DNA of 64,000 nt from Cyanobacteria bacterium FACHB-502. GTDB taxonomy: Bacteria > Cyanobacteriota > Cyanobacteriia > Elainellales > Elainellaceae. The position numbers and the translations under genes were made by a program. Where the stretch lies: the NCBI GenBank assembly GCA_014695325.1, contig JACJNZ010000055.1:248001-312000 (forward strand), given 5' to 3'. Below the pieces are notes generated by a model. That model made no database searches, had not been told where the DNA came from, and worked only from the letters and a program-made list of their open reading frames with translations. Below, one piece after another: positions 34,988-45,768 of this stretch (position 1 is the first letter of the stretch; the number at the start of each line of letters is the position of its first letter).

Positions 34988-35722
34988 ATGGAATTGGCTG
35001 ATTGCTATCGCGTACTGGGCTTGAGGAAGGGTGCTTCTCACGACGAAATTAAATCGTCTTATCGTCGTTTGGCAAGACAGTATCACCCAGATGCTAATCC
35101 GAGCGATCTAATCTTTGCGAAAGAAAAATTTATTCAGCTGACCAATGCCTACCGATTGCTGATTAATGCCGTTCCCCCAGGTCAGTCTGATACGCCCACC
35201 GTTGACTTGAAGCGAGGGCGCGAGCATGCCCAGAGTGGAACGGCTTTCAGGCGGCAAACTCGATCTGGGGCTCAATCATCCACTGCCAAACCATCGGGTC
35301 GAACCTCTGCTAAACCCACTGCCCACCCCGATCGCCCTACAGCAAACAATCTTTCTGAGCCTGCCGCCGAAAACTCTGCCCCACCTTCACCGCTGCAGAA
35401 TGACCCCAATTTATCCGTTGTCGATCGCAAGCTGAAGGAACGAATCTACGAGCAGCTTCAGCAGCTTTTGCGCGATCAGCGGTTTGCAATGGCAGTGACG
35501 GTGATCGAAGGTTTGGCGCAGCGATTGCCTAACGACGTGGAAGTTCGGCAGTGGCAGGCAATTACCTATCAGCGGTTTGGACGATACCTGATCAATGACA
35601 AGCAGCCCGACAAAGCCCGGATTTACCTGCAAAAGGCACTCCGCACCGATCCTCAGAATCGATCGCTCTGGTATGAGGTCGATCGGGAAATGCGCCGAAT
35701 AGACCAGATTGAAGTGCTTTGA
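34988..35722 (+). CDS. DnaJ-domain protein with TPR-like C-terminus
   Basis: 244 residues from the ATG at 34988 (a TTG nine bases earlier is less likely). The J domain fills residues 1-60: ADCYRVLGLRKGASHDEIKS, YRRLARQYHPDANPSD with the conserved HPD. A Ser/Thr/Pro linker follows to about 145. The C-terminal 90 residues are helical and TPR-like (RDQRFAMAVTVIEGLAQRLP, QAITYQRFGRYLINDKQPDK, ARIYLQKALRTDPQNRSLWY). No Cys-rich or substrate-binding DnaJ domain, so it is a type III J-protein stimulating a DnaK on specific clients. Confidence 0.88.
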   Translation: MELADCYRVLGLRKGASHDEIKSSYRRLARQYHPDANPSDLIFAKEKFIQLTNAYRLLINAVPPGQSDTPTVDLKRGREHAQSGTAFRRQTRSGAQSSTAKPSGRTSAKPTAHPDRPTANNLSEPAAENSAPPSPLQNDPNLSVVDRKLKERIYEQLQQLLRDQRFAMAVTVIEGLAQRLPNDVEVRQWQAITYQRFGRYLINDKQPDKARIYLQKALRTDPQNRSLWYEVDREMRRIDQIEVL

Positions 35723-35748
35723 TCCCCCGAATTCTATCGCCCGAATTC

Positions 35749-36846
35749 TTAAGCCGATCGCTTCGACTTTTGCTCAAACACCAATCCGCTATAAAGCTGA
35801 AAGGCAGTATCCCAGGCAGTCGGGGCTTGGCGAAATAGATCGATGTGGGAAGGCAGTCGCACCATTGCCAGAGACTCGATCGCACTTTCACCAAAGGCAG
35901 GAAAGTCAGACCAGACCGGGACATTCCCCAGAGCAGCCTCGATCGATCGCACAAGCTGATTCCACTTCAGGCGATTGCTCGTCAGGGGGGTCGATCGAAC
36001 TGCGTCAAACGGGGCAGCTTCTTGACCCTGCTCAAATTGATAGCTCCAGTCGCCAAAGCGCAAAATGCTATTTCGGTGCGGCAGATGCAGATCAAGCACC
36101 TGAGCGTAGTCCTGCGTTTGTTCTTTTCGGACGAGCTGATTGTGGATGTTTTTATCCACGACCTGTTCAAAAATCGGCAGTCTACCCTCGACTCGACCCG
36201 CAACTTCTGACCAGTTAAACCGCAAAGCCCCTTTCTGGTTCGTCTCACTCTGGCAAATTACCGTTGCCTGCTGCGAAGTAGATTGAAGCGACTCGACTCG
36301 AAATACGCGAATTCTTTGAATGGCAGTCAGCGGAAGCCAAAATACGGGAATTTCGGCGGCAACGAGCTGTTGACCCCATTCTTCTAACTGGTCGATCACC
36401 CCCAGCCGATAAAGCCGCCAGCCGCGACTGGGCAACAGTAAACGTGCCGCATAAGTATCCAGCCGCATAATGCGGGCAAAGTTTTGGGCAGCGGTTTGTC
36501 GTGCCTCTGGGGAAATGGCTTCTAGCACCAGTGCTCCGTTCACTGGATTCGCTAAATCAGCTTTTGCTTCTGCGATCGTCGGATGAGACGGAGTCTGATG
36601 AGCCTCGGCTTCTAAACGGTGTAAGCCCTGCCGCGCCTGAAGCGCAATTTTGGGATGGGTAGTGTCTCGCAGCAGTGTACGATAAATCTGCTCTGCCGAG
36701 GCAAACTGACCGCTCACTTCCTGAAGCCGCGCTACATAAAGCTTCACCCAGGGGTGATCGGGAGACTGCTGTTGCAGTTGCTTCACCAAACGGGCAGCCG
36801 TTTCATAATCCTGACGGGCAAAGGCAGCAGCCACCTGATCGAGCAT
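35749..36846 (-). CDS. TPR-start conserved cyanobacterial protein
   Basis: 365 residues from the ATG at 36846 (a TTG six bases upstream is possible). The N-terminus holds two TPR-like helical pairs (LDQVAAAFARQDYETAARLV, YVARLQEVSGQFASAEQIYR). The remaining 250 residues form a mixed domain with DTYAARLLLPSRGWRLYRLG and IPVFWLPLTAIQRIRVFRVE that I do not recognise. Converges on the DnaJ-TPR gene with 26 bp between the stops. Function unknown. Confidence 0.8.
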   Translation of the reverse strand: MLDQVAAAFARQDYETAARLVKQLQQQSPDHPWVKLYVARLQEVSGQFASAEQIYRTLLRDTTHPKIALQARQGLHRLEAEAHQTPSHPTIAEAKADLANPVNGALVLEAISPEARQTAAQNFARIMRLDTYAARLLLPSRGWRLYRLGVIDQLEEWGQQLVAAEIPVFWLPLTAIQRIRVFRVESLQSTSQQATVICQSETNQKGALRFNWSEVAGRVEGRLPIFEQVVDKNIHNQLVRKEQTQDYAQVLDLHLPHRNSILRFGDWSYQFEQGQEAAPFDAVRSTPLTSNRLKWNQLVRSIEAALGNVPVWSDFPAFGESAIESLAMVRLPSHIDLFRQAPTAWDTAFQLYSGLVFEQKSKRSA

Positions 36847-37002
36847 GAGCAATAATCCCTTTAGATCTAATGGGAAAATCCCTTCTTTAGCAGTGTAGCG
36901 GACGTATTAGGGCTACGGGGCATTCACAAGTCGATCGTGCTAACGTTCCAGGTTTTGCAGTCAATCCCTCATTCATAATGAGCTTTAAAGCCTAAAAGAG
37001 AG

Positions 37003-37839
37003 CTAGATTCCGTCCAGAATTGACTCGTCAAGGGAGCGGTTTGGGTGATCATCCTTCTCTAAATCTCTTACAACCAACTCGTTTGCTTCTATCACAGCCC
37101 CCACCAGCGATAAAGCCACGATCGGCGCGGTGACTGCCCGCAGAATTCGTGCCCCCAGCGACACGGGCTGATACCCTGCCCCGACCGCCTCCTGCACTTC
37201 AGCTTCAGTCCATCCGCCTTCGGGACCGATCGCCAGCGTCACAGCCGGGAGCGGATTGAGTTGATTGATTAGTTGAGATTCCAGGTAGGAGAGCAAATGA
37301 GGACGGTTGCTTTGCAGTTCCCCAGAGGGGGAATCGCCTCGCGGTTCGCAGAGGTAGCAGCCTGCCTTCTGCCACTGTTGTAAAGCTTCTTGCCAGCGAT
37401 GGGGCGGCAAAATGGCGGGAACGATCTGTCGTTCAGACTGTTCGGCGGCTTCCTGGGCAATGCGCTGCCAGCGATCGAGCTTTTGCGGACTGGGATTGAG
37501 CAGGCTACGAGCACTCAGGATCGGAACAATCTGGCTTACGCCCAGTTCAGTCGTTTGGCGAACAATGTCATCCATTCCAGTTTTGGGCAAGGCAATCAGC
37601 AGCGTTACAGCGATCGGCAGCTCGGTTTGTACTGAAATTGGCTCCAGCAAATCGGCTTCTGAACCCGCTCCTCGTAGAGCCGCAAGCCACCCATGACCTG
37701 CCCCATCCATTGCAATAAAACGATCGCCAGCCTGCAAGCGGAGCACCCGCCCCAAATAATGCTGCTGACGATCGGTTAATAGAATTCGATTGGCTTCAAT
37801 CTGACTTGGAGAAACAGCAAGACGCTGAAGCTGAGTCAT
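37003..37839 (-). CDS. rsmE: 16S rRNA m3U1498 methyltransferase RsmE
   Basis: 278 residues. PUA-like N-terminus (RILLTDRQQHYLGRVLRLQA) and a SPOUT knot C-terminus with the RsmE signatures LLIALPKTGMDDIVRQTTEL, LAIGPEGGWTEAEV and LGARILRAVTAPI. The enzyme methylates N3 of U1498 in 16S rRNA. The C-terminal 25 residues are an acidic extension (LEKDDHPNRSLDESILDGI). Single gene with no operon partner visible. Confidence 0.95.
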   Translation of the reverse strand: MTQLQRLAVSPSQIEANRILLTDRQQHYLGRVLRLQAGDRFIAMDGAGHGWLAALRGAGSEADLLEPISVQTELPIAVTLLIALPKTGMDDIVRQTTELGVSQIVPILSARSLLNPSPQKLDRWQRIAQEAAEQSERQIVPAILPPHRWQEALQQWQKAGCYLCEPRGDSPSGELQSNRPHLLSYLESQLINQLNPLPAVTLAIGPEGGWTEAEVQEAVGAGYQPVSLGARILRAVTAPIVALSLVGAVIEANELVVRDLEKDDHPNRSLDESILDGI

Positions 37840-38057
37840 GTAGGGAATACAAATAGACGCGATGAGTTAGGGTGGCAGAAATGGAATTTGGCTTGGTTAT
37901 TGGTCATGAGCCGTTTGAACAGGCGGTAACTCGTGGCGAGTAACCGATAATAATTCTATCTGCCGTCTAATCTTATCGAATTGACTGGAAAATGGACGTT
38001 CTTTCCCAGTAATCAACGACCATTCCCACGTTACTAAACACAGTTTTTCCTGGCAAT
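37840..38057. other. Intergenic gap before rsmE
   Basis: 218 bp holding the rsmE promoter; no feature recognised. Confidence 0.4.
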
Positions 38058-38249
38058 TTAGTAACTATCGTCTCCGGCAATGCGATCGCCAGATTGAGAT
38101 TCAGTGCTTTGAGCAAGAGCCGCGATTCGGATTGCTTGCCACTGTTGAAACAAGTCCTGATTCCATTCGCTGTTACGGTAGCGATCGATCGCCTGTTCGA
38201 GTTCCTGAAGGGTTTGTGGAATGGAAACCGAACGAATTGAATCAAGCAT
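38058..38249 (-). CDS. Small hypothetical protein, 63 aa
   Basis: Accepted as a gene because AGGAGGT lies eight bases before the ATG. The product (MLDSIRSVSIPQTLQELEQA, then IDRYRNSEWNQDLFQQWQAI) is helical and charged and ends with a polar tail. An overlapping frame (37973-38245) lacks that ribosome site. Family unknown; a small regulator or antitoxin-like protein is conceivable but unsupported. Confidence 0.55.
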   Translation of the reverse strand: MLDSIRSVSIPQTLQELEQAIDRYRNSEWNQDLFQQWQAIRIAALAQSTESQSGDRIAGDDSY

Positions 38250-38682
38250 CGGTCAACCTCCTGAATTGGATTGCTTACTGTTCTAAGGCAGAACGGTTTG
38301 GATGCCCCTATTATGACTCCGATTTTATGAAAGGTATTTGATGATACAAAACTATTTTCGGTTATTTGTATGAAATTTTAATCAAGGTTGGGCGATCGTC
38401 CGTAGATTCAATGAGGGATAAAGGCGGAATTCTCAGTGAAAATACGAATAGAGAGACTGAACCTGCACTTTACTTGCCCTGGTTCTTGTTCTGATCAGAG
38501 CCTGTTTTGTTGGAGCCTGTTAGAGAAGCGATAAATCTCCTACGGTGCCTCCTAAAGCATTGCCCCCTAAAGCCCCCATCAGAAACCGTGGATACGCCAG
38601 CCTGGAGAGCAGGGAGACAGGTTGGGCAACGATCGCTACTCCTCAAACCTTTTCTGAGGATTAACTTCTTGGGATGAACTGC
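38250..38682. other. Intergenic gap before histidine kinase end
   Basis: About 430 bp without a gene. Around 38540-38580 are CCTCCTAAAG and CCCCCTAAAG words related to the dispersed G-run repeat family. Nothing else recognised. Confidence 0.45.
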
Positions 38683-41088
38683 CTAGAGCGAACTGCCTTG
38701 AATTGGCAGAGTAAACCAAAACTGTGATCCGGTTCCCGGACAGCTGGTTACGCCCATTTTTCCTTGATGTGCCTGGATGATTTGCTGACAAAAGGGTAGT
38801 CCCAAACTTAGCCCGATCCGCTTGCGCTCGTCGCAGCGACCCAGCCGCAGGTCAAACAGTCGATTGCCCTGGTCTAAGGGAATTCCCTTGCCGTTGTCGG
38901 TCACGGTGCAGAGCAGGTGTCCGGCTTCGATGCCCGCCTGAATGACCACTTTGATTCCGGGCGGATTGTGTTTTGCAGCGTTGGTGACAAGCTGATGCAG
39001 GACGCGCCGCATCTTATCGCGATCGATTTTCACAGCAGGCAGATCGGAGGGAATGTGTTGGCACAGCGTTACCTGATTTTGCAGCAGGATGGGTTCGCTT
39101 TCTTCGATAACCGATCGCACCAGATCCGCTAGATCGACCTGCTCCCAGTGCAGCACCACGTCCTGCGTCTGGTTCTGGTAGACCTCCAGCAGCATATTCA
39201 GCTTGCTTAACTGCACCTCACCCGACTGAATCATGCGCTCTAACAGCGATCGGCTCACTGAAATGGCATCTCCGGGCTGTTTTTGCAGCGTTTGCAGCAC
39301 CATCAGTGTTCCCATCACGGTGGTTCGCAGGTCGTGCGATACAGCGTGAATCAGCACATCGCGTAACTGGTTGAGCTGCTCCAGTTCTGCCATGTTGTCC
39401 TGAAGCTGAAGCGTTCTTTCCGTGACTTGCTGCTCCAGGGTGGCGTTGAGCGACTGCACCTGTTCATAAAGCTGGGACTGCTGAATCGCGATCGTGACCT
39501 GCGTTCCAAGCTGTTCGATCAAATCAATTTCGGTCTGCTCCCAGTGGCGCGGAAAACTGCACTGATTCACAATCAAAATGCCAAACAGACAGGGTTGATT
39601 TTGAGCCACAGACTTATTCGGGGGAATCTGCCCTGGAGAAGACTGAGGGCAAACGCTAGACTGTGCATCTACAAACAGCGGCACGGCAATTCCAGCTTTC
39701 ACCCGATAGCGATCGTGATAGCTCTGAATAAACGGAGAGGCGTTAATCGATCGGGTATCATCTATCACGCTGATCGGGCATCGTTCAAACAGGTCTTGCA
39801 GTTCGGCATAAGTGCTTGGTGCAGTCGTCCATTGCTCTGCGGATGCCCAGCCAGGGATAACTGATTCGGCAACTACTCGTCCGCCGCCATCGGAGTCAAA
39901 CCGACAAATAAAGACGCGATCGGCTTGAAGAAACTGCCGCACTTCCTGCACGGTGGTATTGAGAATGGTGCTTAAATCCAGCGATCGACGAATTCGGAGG
40001 GCCATTTCGCCAATCAATCGATTTCGTTCTGCGGTGAGCTGCAACTGTGCCTCTGTCTGTCGCCGCTCTGCCATTGCTGCCGCCAGAATCAGGGCAGTAA
40101 TTGTGACGACGCCCATAAACGCCTGAAGCAGCAATACCACCTGACTCGAATCCTGTGCCTTGGTCACAAACGGACCCAACCCGGACACCGTGCCCCCGAT
40201 TGCAATCGCAGACAGCAGCAAACTGGCAATGATAGTGTAGGTCTGCCCCAGCCGCAATGCTGCCCAGACCACGAGCGGAAACGGCGCGTATTCCAGAGGA
40301 TATTGAGCAATCGCCTCGGTCGGACGGGAATAAAACACAAAGGCACTGATCAAAATCAGCAGCCCTGCCCAGATACTTTGCTCTAGCGCAGACTCCGCCG
40401 CAAAAAACTTCTGAATTCGATCGGTTGCTCTGCGAAGGTCATTCCTCTGAAGCGGCTCTGCGGAAAGACTGTGAAGCGGCGGTCTTGCGGTAAGGCAGTG
40501 CGCGACGTTTAGCAATAGCGGTGTAAAGACCAAAATGCCCATTCCATCCCCCAGCCAAACCGTCCACCAGTTGCGGCTAACCTGGCTCCAGTCAAGATAA
40601 CCCACACTGTAAGCCATCAAGGAGCCGATCGTCGCATTAACCAGCGGTGGAATCAGAACGCCCTGCGCCACAAAATGGAGTGCATCTCGCGATCGATCAA
40701 GGGTTAAGCTCACCCTAAAGCGACGCAGCAGGTAAACGCCGACCAGAGCTTCCAGGGTGCTTCCAGCAATCGACCCCAGCGACAGCAGCCAGGGAGCCGA
40801 CAGCGAGTAATTCAGCAGCAAAGCACCTAGCGCAACCCCAAGCCAAACTCGTTCGCCAAACCACAGCAGTGCGGCTAGGGCAATTCCAGCTGGAATCCAA
40901 AGCGGTGAGGCATCGACTTGCAGATTTAAAAGTCCAAGGCAGAGTTGAGCCGTCCAGCAATAAAGCAGGGCGATCGACCCAATCACTAGCCAAAAATTCC
41001 ATCTCAACAAGTGATAAAAACGATGGGAAGAGCTTGCCGTAATATCTACCACCTCAAACGCATCCATTGCTGATGGGCAGGTTTGCAT
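38683..41088 (-). CDS. MASE1-GAF sensor histidine kinase
   Basis: 801 residues. The N-terminal about 340 residues are a MASE1 membrane sensor with eight or so spans (LWIPAGIALAALLWFGERVW, WWTVWLGDGMGILVFTPLLL). A GAF domain follows at about 370-560 (LRIRRSLDLSTILNTTVQEV, DRVFICRFDSDGGGRVVAES, VKAGIAVPLF), of the phytochrome-like type; a bilin cysteine was not identified. A coiled coil leads to the HisKA box with phospho-His585 (HAVSHDLRT), then HATPase_c with NAAKHN and VTDNGKGIP. The second G box is degenerate (RIGLSLGLPFC). No response regulator is adjacent, so the partner is elsewhere. Signal unknown. Confidence 0.9.
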   Translation of the reverse strand: MQTCPSAMDAFEVVDITASSSHRFYHLLRWNFWLVIGSIALLYCWTAQLCLGLLNLQVDASPLWIPAGIALAALLWFGERVWLGVALGALLLNYSLSAPWLLSLGSIAGSTLEALVGVYLLRRFRVSLTLDRSRDALHFVAQGVLIPPLVNATIGSLMAYSVGYLDWSQVSRNWWTVWLGDGMGILVFTPLLLNVAHCLTARPPLHSLSAEPLQRNDLRRATDRIQKFFAAESALEQSIWAGLLILISAFVFYSRPTEAIAQYPLEYAPFPLVVWAALRLGQTYTIIASLLLSAIAIGGTVSGLGPFVTKAQDSSQVVLLLQAFMGVVTITALILAAAMAERRQTEAQLQLTAERNRLIGEMALRIRRSLDLSTILNTTVQEVRQFLQADRVFICRFDSDGGGRVVAESVIPGWASAEQWTTAPSTYAELQDLFERCPISVIDDTRSINASPFIQSYHDRYRVKAGIAVPLFVDAQSSVCPQSSPGQIPPNKSVAQNQPCLFGILIVNQCSFPRHWEQTEIDLIEQLGTQVTIAIQQSQLYEQVQSLNATLEQQVTERTLQLQDNMAELEQLNQLRDVLIHAVSHDLRTTVMGTLMVLQTLQKQPGDAISVSRSLLERMIQSGEVQLSKLNMLLEVYQNQTQDVVLHWEQVDLADLVRSVIEESEPILLQNQVTLCQHIPSDLPAVKIDRDKMRRVLHQLVTNAAKHNPPGIKVVIQAGIEAGHLLCTVTDNGKGIPLDQGNRLFDLRLGRCDERKRIGLSLGLPFCQQIIQAHQGKMGVTSCPGTGSQFWFTLPIQGSSL

Positions 41089-41315
41089 CTGTTTCTGCTA
41101 ACGCTGATCGTGCCGCTGGAATGATGCTAATGATGCTTCAGTGAGTGCTCAAATTTCTGAAGTTCTGCATCTTTGCCTAGCGTGGCTCACCTGCCCTGAT
41201 TCCTACTTCCCCCAGGCGGATGAACTGATTGGATTTGCCTTCTGTATAAAGACCAGGTGAAGATTAGTGTCGAATTCTGTCACCAAGAATGGTAGATTTA
41301 GCGGAGTATCCGTAA

Positions 41316-42482
<1,167 letters not shown>

Positions 42483-42486
42483 CCGC

Positions 42487-42783
42487 ATGGGTTTGCGAGT
42501 TTGGGTACTGCTGCTGTTTGCGGTACTGCCCGGTGTATTCTTTGCTGGTATAAGTGCCTATTGGCTGTTTCCCGACTGGGCACAGCTTCAGGTAAGCCAA
42601 AAACGCTATGCCGAACTTGCAAATCGCCCTGCTGTGACTGCAACAGATCTCATGATTGCCGAGGCCGCCGAAAACCGACACCGCATCAACTGCTTTGCTG
42701 AGGGCGTTGGAGTGTTGTTAGGCAGTACAATTTTGGCGATCGGCATTCACGGAATTTGTACCTTGCCCGATCGATCGCGATAA
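42487..42783 (+). CDS. Small membrane protein between sqdB and sqdX
   Basis: 98 residues beginning four bases after the sqdB stop. Two hydrophobic segments (VWVLLLFAVLPGVFFAGISA and GVGVLLGSTILAIGIHGICT) flank a charged middle (QLQVSQKRYAELANRP). No family recognised. Its position makes co-transcription with the sulfolipid genes nearly certain, so a membrane role in SQDG synthesis is a fair guess, not shown. Confidence 0.75.
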   Translation: MGLRVWVLLLFAVLPGVFFAGISAYWLFPDWAQLQVSQKRYAELANRPAVTATDLMIAEAAENRHRINCFAEGVGVLLGSTILAIGIHGICTLPDRSR

Positions 42784-42822
42784 ATTTCTGTTCCCTGAGT
42801 CCTGTCTTCACATCATCACCCT

Positions 42823-43956
42823 ATGAAGATCGCCCTCTTCACCGAAACGTTTCTACCCAAAGTTGACGGCATTGTGACGCGCCTCAGCCACACGGTTGAC
42901 CACCTGCAACGGATGGGCGATCGGGTGCTGGTGTTTTCCCCCGAAGGCGGGCTCTCTGAATATCGGGGCGCCAGGATCTGCGGTGTTCCGGGCTTCCCTC
43001 TCCCCCTTTACCCCGAATTGAAGCTGGCTCTGCCCCGTCCCTCGATTCGGCAGGCGTTAGAAGACTTTCAGCCTGATCTGATTCACATTGTTAATCCCGC
43101 AGTGCTGGGACTGGGTGGCTTGTACTATGCCAAATCGCTGGAAGTACCGCTTGTTGCTTCCTACCACACCCACCTACCAAAATATCTGGAGCATTACGGG
43201 CTGGGAATGCTGGAAGGGTTAATGTGGGAGCTGCTGAAAATGGTGCACAACCAGGCACAAATCAACCTCTGCACCTCGACTGCAATGGAAGAAGCCCTCA
43301 CCAGTCATGACATTGAGCGGGTGGAAGTCTGGCAGCGCGGCGTCGATACTGAACTCTTTCGCCCAGATCTTGCTAGCCAGGAAATGCGATCGCACCTCTC
43401 ACAAGGAAACCCGGACGCGCCTTTGCTGCTCTATGTGGGGCGACTGTCGGCGGAGAAAGAAATCGATCGCATTAAACCCATTCTGGAAGCAATTCCCAAC
43501 GCAAGACTGGCTCTGGTGGGCGACGGCCCTTATCGGCAGGATTTAGAGCGAATTTTTGCCGACACGCCAACTCATTTTGTGGGATATCTCACGGGCGAAT
43601 CTCTGGGAGCAGCGTTCGCTTCATCGGATGCGTTTATCTTCCCTTCCCGCACTGAGACATTAGGACTGGTTTTACTGGAAGCAATGGCGGCAGGCTGTCC
43701 CGTGATTGCAGCAAACGCAGGCGGCATCCCCGATATCGTTACTGACGGGGTAAATGGCTATCTATTTGACCCAACCGATGATCAGGGGGCGATCGTCGCC
43801 ACGCAACGCCTTCTCGCCAACCGGGAAGAACGGGAACTGCTGCGCCAAAATGCCCGCCAGGAGGCAGAACGCTGGGGTTGGGCGGCCGCGACTAGACAAC
43901 TTCAGGGCTTTTATCGATCAGTGTTAGCCGCGCATTCGCTTCCCTCAGCAGCGTAG
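42823..43956 (+). CDS. sqdX: Sulfoquinovosyl diacylglycerol synthase SqdX
   Basis: 377 residues, GT4 glycosyltransferase with a GT-B fold. N-terminal IALFTETFLPKVDGIVTRL and the C-terminal donor site FIFPSRTETLGLVLLEAMAA (EX7E) followed by GCPVIAANAGGIPDIV are the family marks. It moves sulfoquinovose from UDP-sulfoquinovose to diacylglycerol. Located 39 bp after the small membrane gene, completing the sqdB-sqdX route. Confidence 0.95.
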   Translation: MKIALFTETFLPKVDGIVTRLSHTVDHLQRMGDRVLVFSPEGGLSEYRGARICGVPGFPLPLYPELKLALPRPSIRQALEDFQPDLIHIVNPAVLGLGGLYYAKSLEVPLVASYHTHLPKYLEHYGLGMLEGLMWELLKMVHNQAQINLCTSTAMEEALTSHDIERVEVWQRGVDTELFRPDLASQEMRSHLSQGNPDAPLLLYVGRLSAEKEIDRIKPILEAIPNARLALVGDGPYRQDLERIFADTPTHFVGYLTGESLGAAFASSDAFIFPSRTETLGLVLLEAMAAGCPVIAANAGGIPDIVTDGVNGYLFDPTDDQGAIVATQRLLANREERELLRQNARQEAERWGWAAATRQLQGFYRSVLAAHSLPSAA

Positions 43957-43957
43957 C

Positions 43958-44494
43958 ATGGTATTTTTGGCCGCAGAATTATTTAGCGCAGGCAATCTGG
44001 AAACGCTGAAGCTGTTACTGCCTCTTGCCGGATCGCTGCTAGGAGTTTTGCTGACAGGGGCGATCGGTCTAGCAACCTACTCTTGGCAGGAAAATACCAA
44101 ACGCAAGTCGGAACTGGTAGAGCGGCGACAGAAGCTGTATGAGGATCTGAACAGTGCGCTGTTTGGGCTGATCCTGGCAAAGGCGATCGAGGACCGGCGA
44201 CGCATTCTGGCAGAAATCGAAAAGGGCTGGCTGTTTGCTTCTGATGAAGTGCTGGCAGCCCTATTTAAGTATATGGAGACCTACGATCGCCACTGGACAA
44301 CAGCATCAGGAGACATCCAGAAGCTGATTCGCGAAGACGAAACTGTGCGGCGCGATATCGAACAGGGCATGGCAGAGATTTTCCTGGCAATGCGGCGTGA
44401 TTTGCGCGATACTCGCCTTTCTGATGCGATGGCAAAGAACTATATGCACTTTTATAACTGCGGGATGCTAAGCCAGGAATCTGATGCACTTTGA
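43958..44494 (+). CDS. Membrane-anchored hypothetical protein downstream of sqdX
   Basis: 178 residues starting one base after the sqdX stop, so it is translationally close-coupled. One N-terminal membrane span (LKLLLPLAGSLLGVLLTGAI) is followed by a basic, helical cytoplasmic part (NTKRKSELVERRQKLYEDLN, LIREDETVRRDIEQGMAEIF). No known domain. Fourth gene of the sulfolipid run, but it could be unrelated in function. Confidence 0.75.
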   Translation: MVFLAAELFSAGNLETLKLLLPLAGSLLGVLLTGAIGLATYSWQENTKRKSELVERRQKLYEDLNSALFGLILAKAIEDRRRILAEIEKGWLFASDEVLAALFKYMETYDRHWTTASGDIQKLIREDETVRRDIEQGMAEIFLAMRRDLRDTRLSDAMAKNYMHFYNCGMLSQESDAL

Positions 44495-44666
44495 ATCACG
44501 ACTATCCACCAAACTCTGATTTGCCCAGCGAAGAAGCAAGAGGACATTGATAGCGCGTCACAATCATTGTTGTAGACAACTGCTCATTAAGCGCCCCAGA
44601 AATTTTCATCGCTGAATCACGATCTAAATCTATATCAAACTCCAGACTTTGAAGGCTTGCAGAACT

Positions 44667-44700
44667 CAAAGTCCCCCATAATTGGGGGATTTGGGGGGCT
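44667..44700. repeat. CCCCCA/TGGGGG palindrome between convergent genes
   Basis: Arms at 44673-44678 and 44683-44688 around TAAT, preceded by CAAAGT (the reverse of ACTTTG) and followed by GATTTGGGGGG. Placed between convergent genes ending at 44494 and 44717, it could stop transcription from both sides. Member of the dispersed family noted near 8259 and 34652. Confidence 0.6.
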
Positions 44701-44716
44701 AAAACACCTGAAATCT

Positions 44717-45499
44717 TCAAGAAACAGTTTGCATCTGATCCTGGCGCATCCTCTGCAGGAAGGTCTTGAGTCGATCGCTTTGGGGGTTGGTCAGCACGGC
44801 TCTGGCATCGCCTTCTTCGGCAACTCGTCCCTTATCCAGGAACATGACGCGATGAGCGACTTCGCGGGCGAATTGAATTTCGTGCGTCACGACCACCATT
44901 GTCATGCCATTTTCGGCAAGCTGCTGCATTACGGCAAGCACTTCGCCGACCAGTTCTGGGTCGAGAGCAGAAGTTGGTTCGTCAAATAGCATAACGCTGG
45001 GTTCCATACAAAGCGATCGGGCGATGGCAACGCGCTGCTTCTGTCCGCCAGAAAGTTCGTCGGGATAGGCGTCTGCTTTCTCCGACAGTCCGACTTCTTC
45101 CAGGTAATAGTGCGCCCGCTCCACGCACTCGCGCTTGGGTCGTCCTAAAACTTGCTGCGGAGCCAGCGTCAGGTTGTGAACCACCGACAGGTGCGGAAAC
45201 AGGTTGAACTGCTGAAACACCATGCCGACCTGCGAGCGAAGCTGCCGAAGCTGGCTACTGCTCAGGTTGGGATGGGAAAGATCCATGCCGTTGATCTCAA
45301 TTCGTCCGCCGTTAATGGTTTCTAAACGGTTGAGACAGCGTAGCAGTGTACTTTTGCCGCAGCCCGAAGACCCGATCACAGCAAGGACTTCGCCTCGGTT
45401 GACATATCCACTAATGCTTTTGAGAACTTGAAGAGCACCAAAGTTTTTTTCAACTTGGTCGAATTGAATTGCGCGGGTAGCTGTCAGGCTATTTGTCAT
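44717..45499 (-). CDS. glnQ: Polar amino acid ABC transporter ATPase (GlnQ-type)
   Basis: 260 residues with Walker [10 protein letters not shown], signature LSGGQKQR, Walker [14 protein letters not shown] and switch [16 protein letters not shown]. The closest group is the polar amino acid ATPases (GlnQ/HisP). It is divergent from the fused binding-protein/permease gene at 45769, with 269 bp between them, and should form one transporter with it. Confidence 0.92.
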   Translation of the reverse strand: MTNSLTATRAIQFDQVEKNFGALQVLKSISGYVNRGEVLAVIGSSGCGKSTLLRCLNRLETINGGRIEINGMDLSHPNLSSSQLRQLRSQVGMVFQQFNLFPHLSVVHNLTLAPQQVLGRPKRECVERAHYYLEEVGLSEKADAYPDELSGGQKQRVAIARSLCMEPSVMLFDEPTSALDPELVGEVLAVMQQLAENGMTMVVVTHEIQFAREVAHRVMFLDKGRVAEEGDARAVLTNPQSDRLKTFLQRMRQDQMQTVS

Positions 45500-45768
45500 A
45501 ACAATTACTCAAATGGGTTCACTCAAACCTACGGCAGAAGCAATTTGGACTTTAGACGGAGTAAAGTTTTTTGCTATTAGACCATTTATAGAAGAAGTAA
45601 CTGATGATTTCGATCTTCTGGAAGGAGGATTTTGAGAGGATTTTGATCAGTTTTTCAGGTAATGATGACGATTTTGTCGTTGCCTGTTTTGGTCTAAAGG
45701 GCGATTGAGGATCGGTTGAAACCGTTGCTGTACCTCTACTCTGTATCAAATTAAACAAAACGAATTCT

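Noticed and set aside
37973-38245. 90-codon frame overlapping the 63-residue gene
   Set aside because: The AGGAGGT ribosome site sits correctly for the ATG at 38249 in the other frame.
43958-44494. Possible toxin-antitoxin link for the gene after sqdX
   Set aside because: It has a membrane span and no toxin motif; position argues for the sulfolipid operon.
45500-45768. NtcA-binding site between the divergent amino-acid transporter genes
   Set aside because: I looked for GTA-N8-TAC and found no convincing match with a -10 box at the right spacing.
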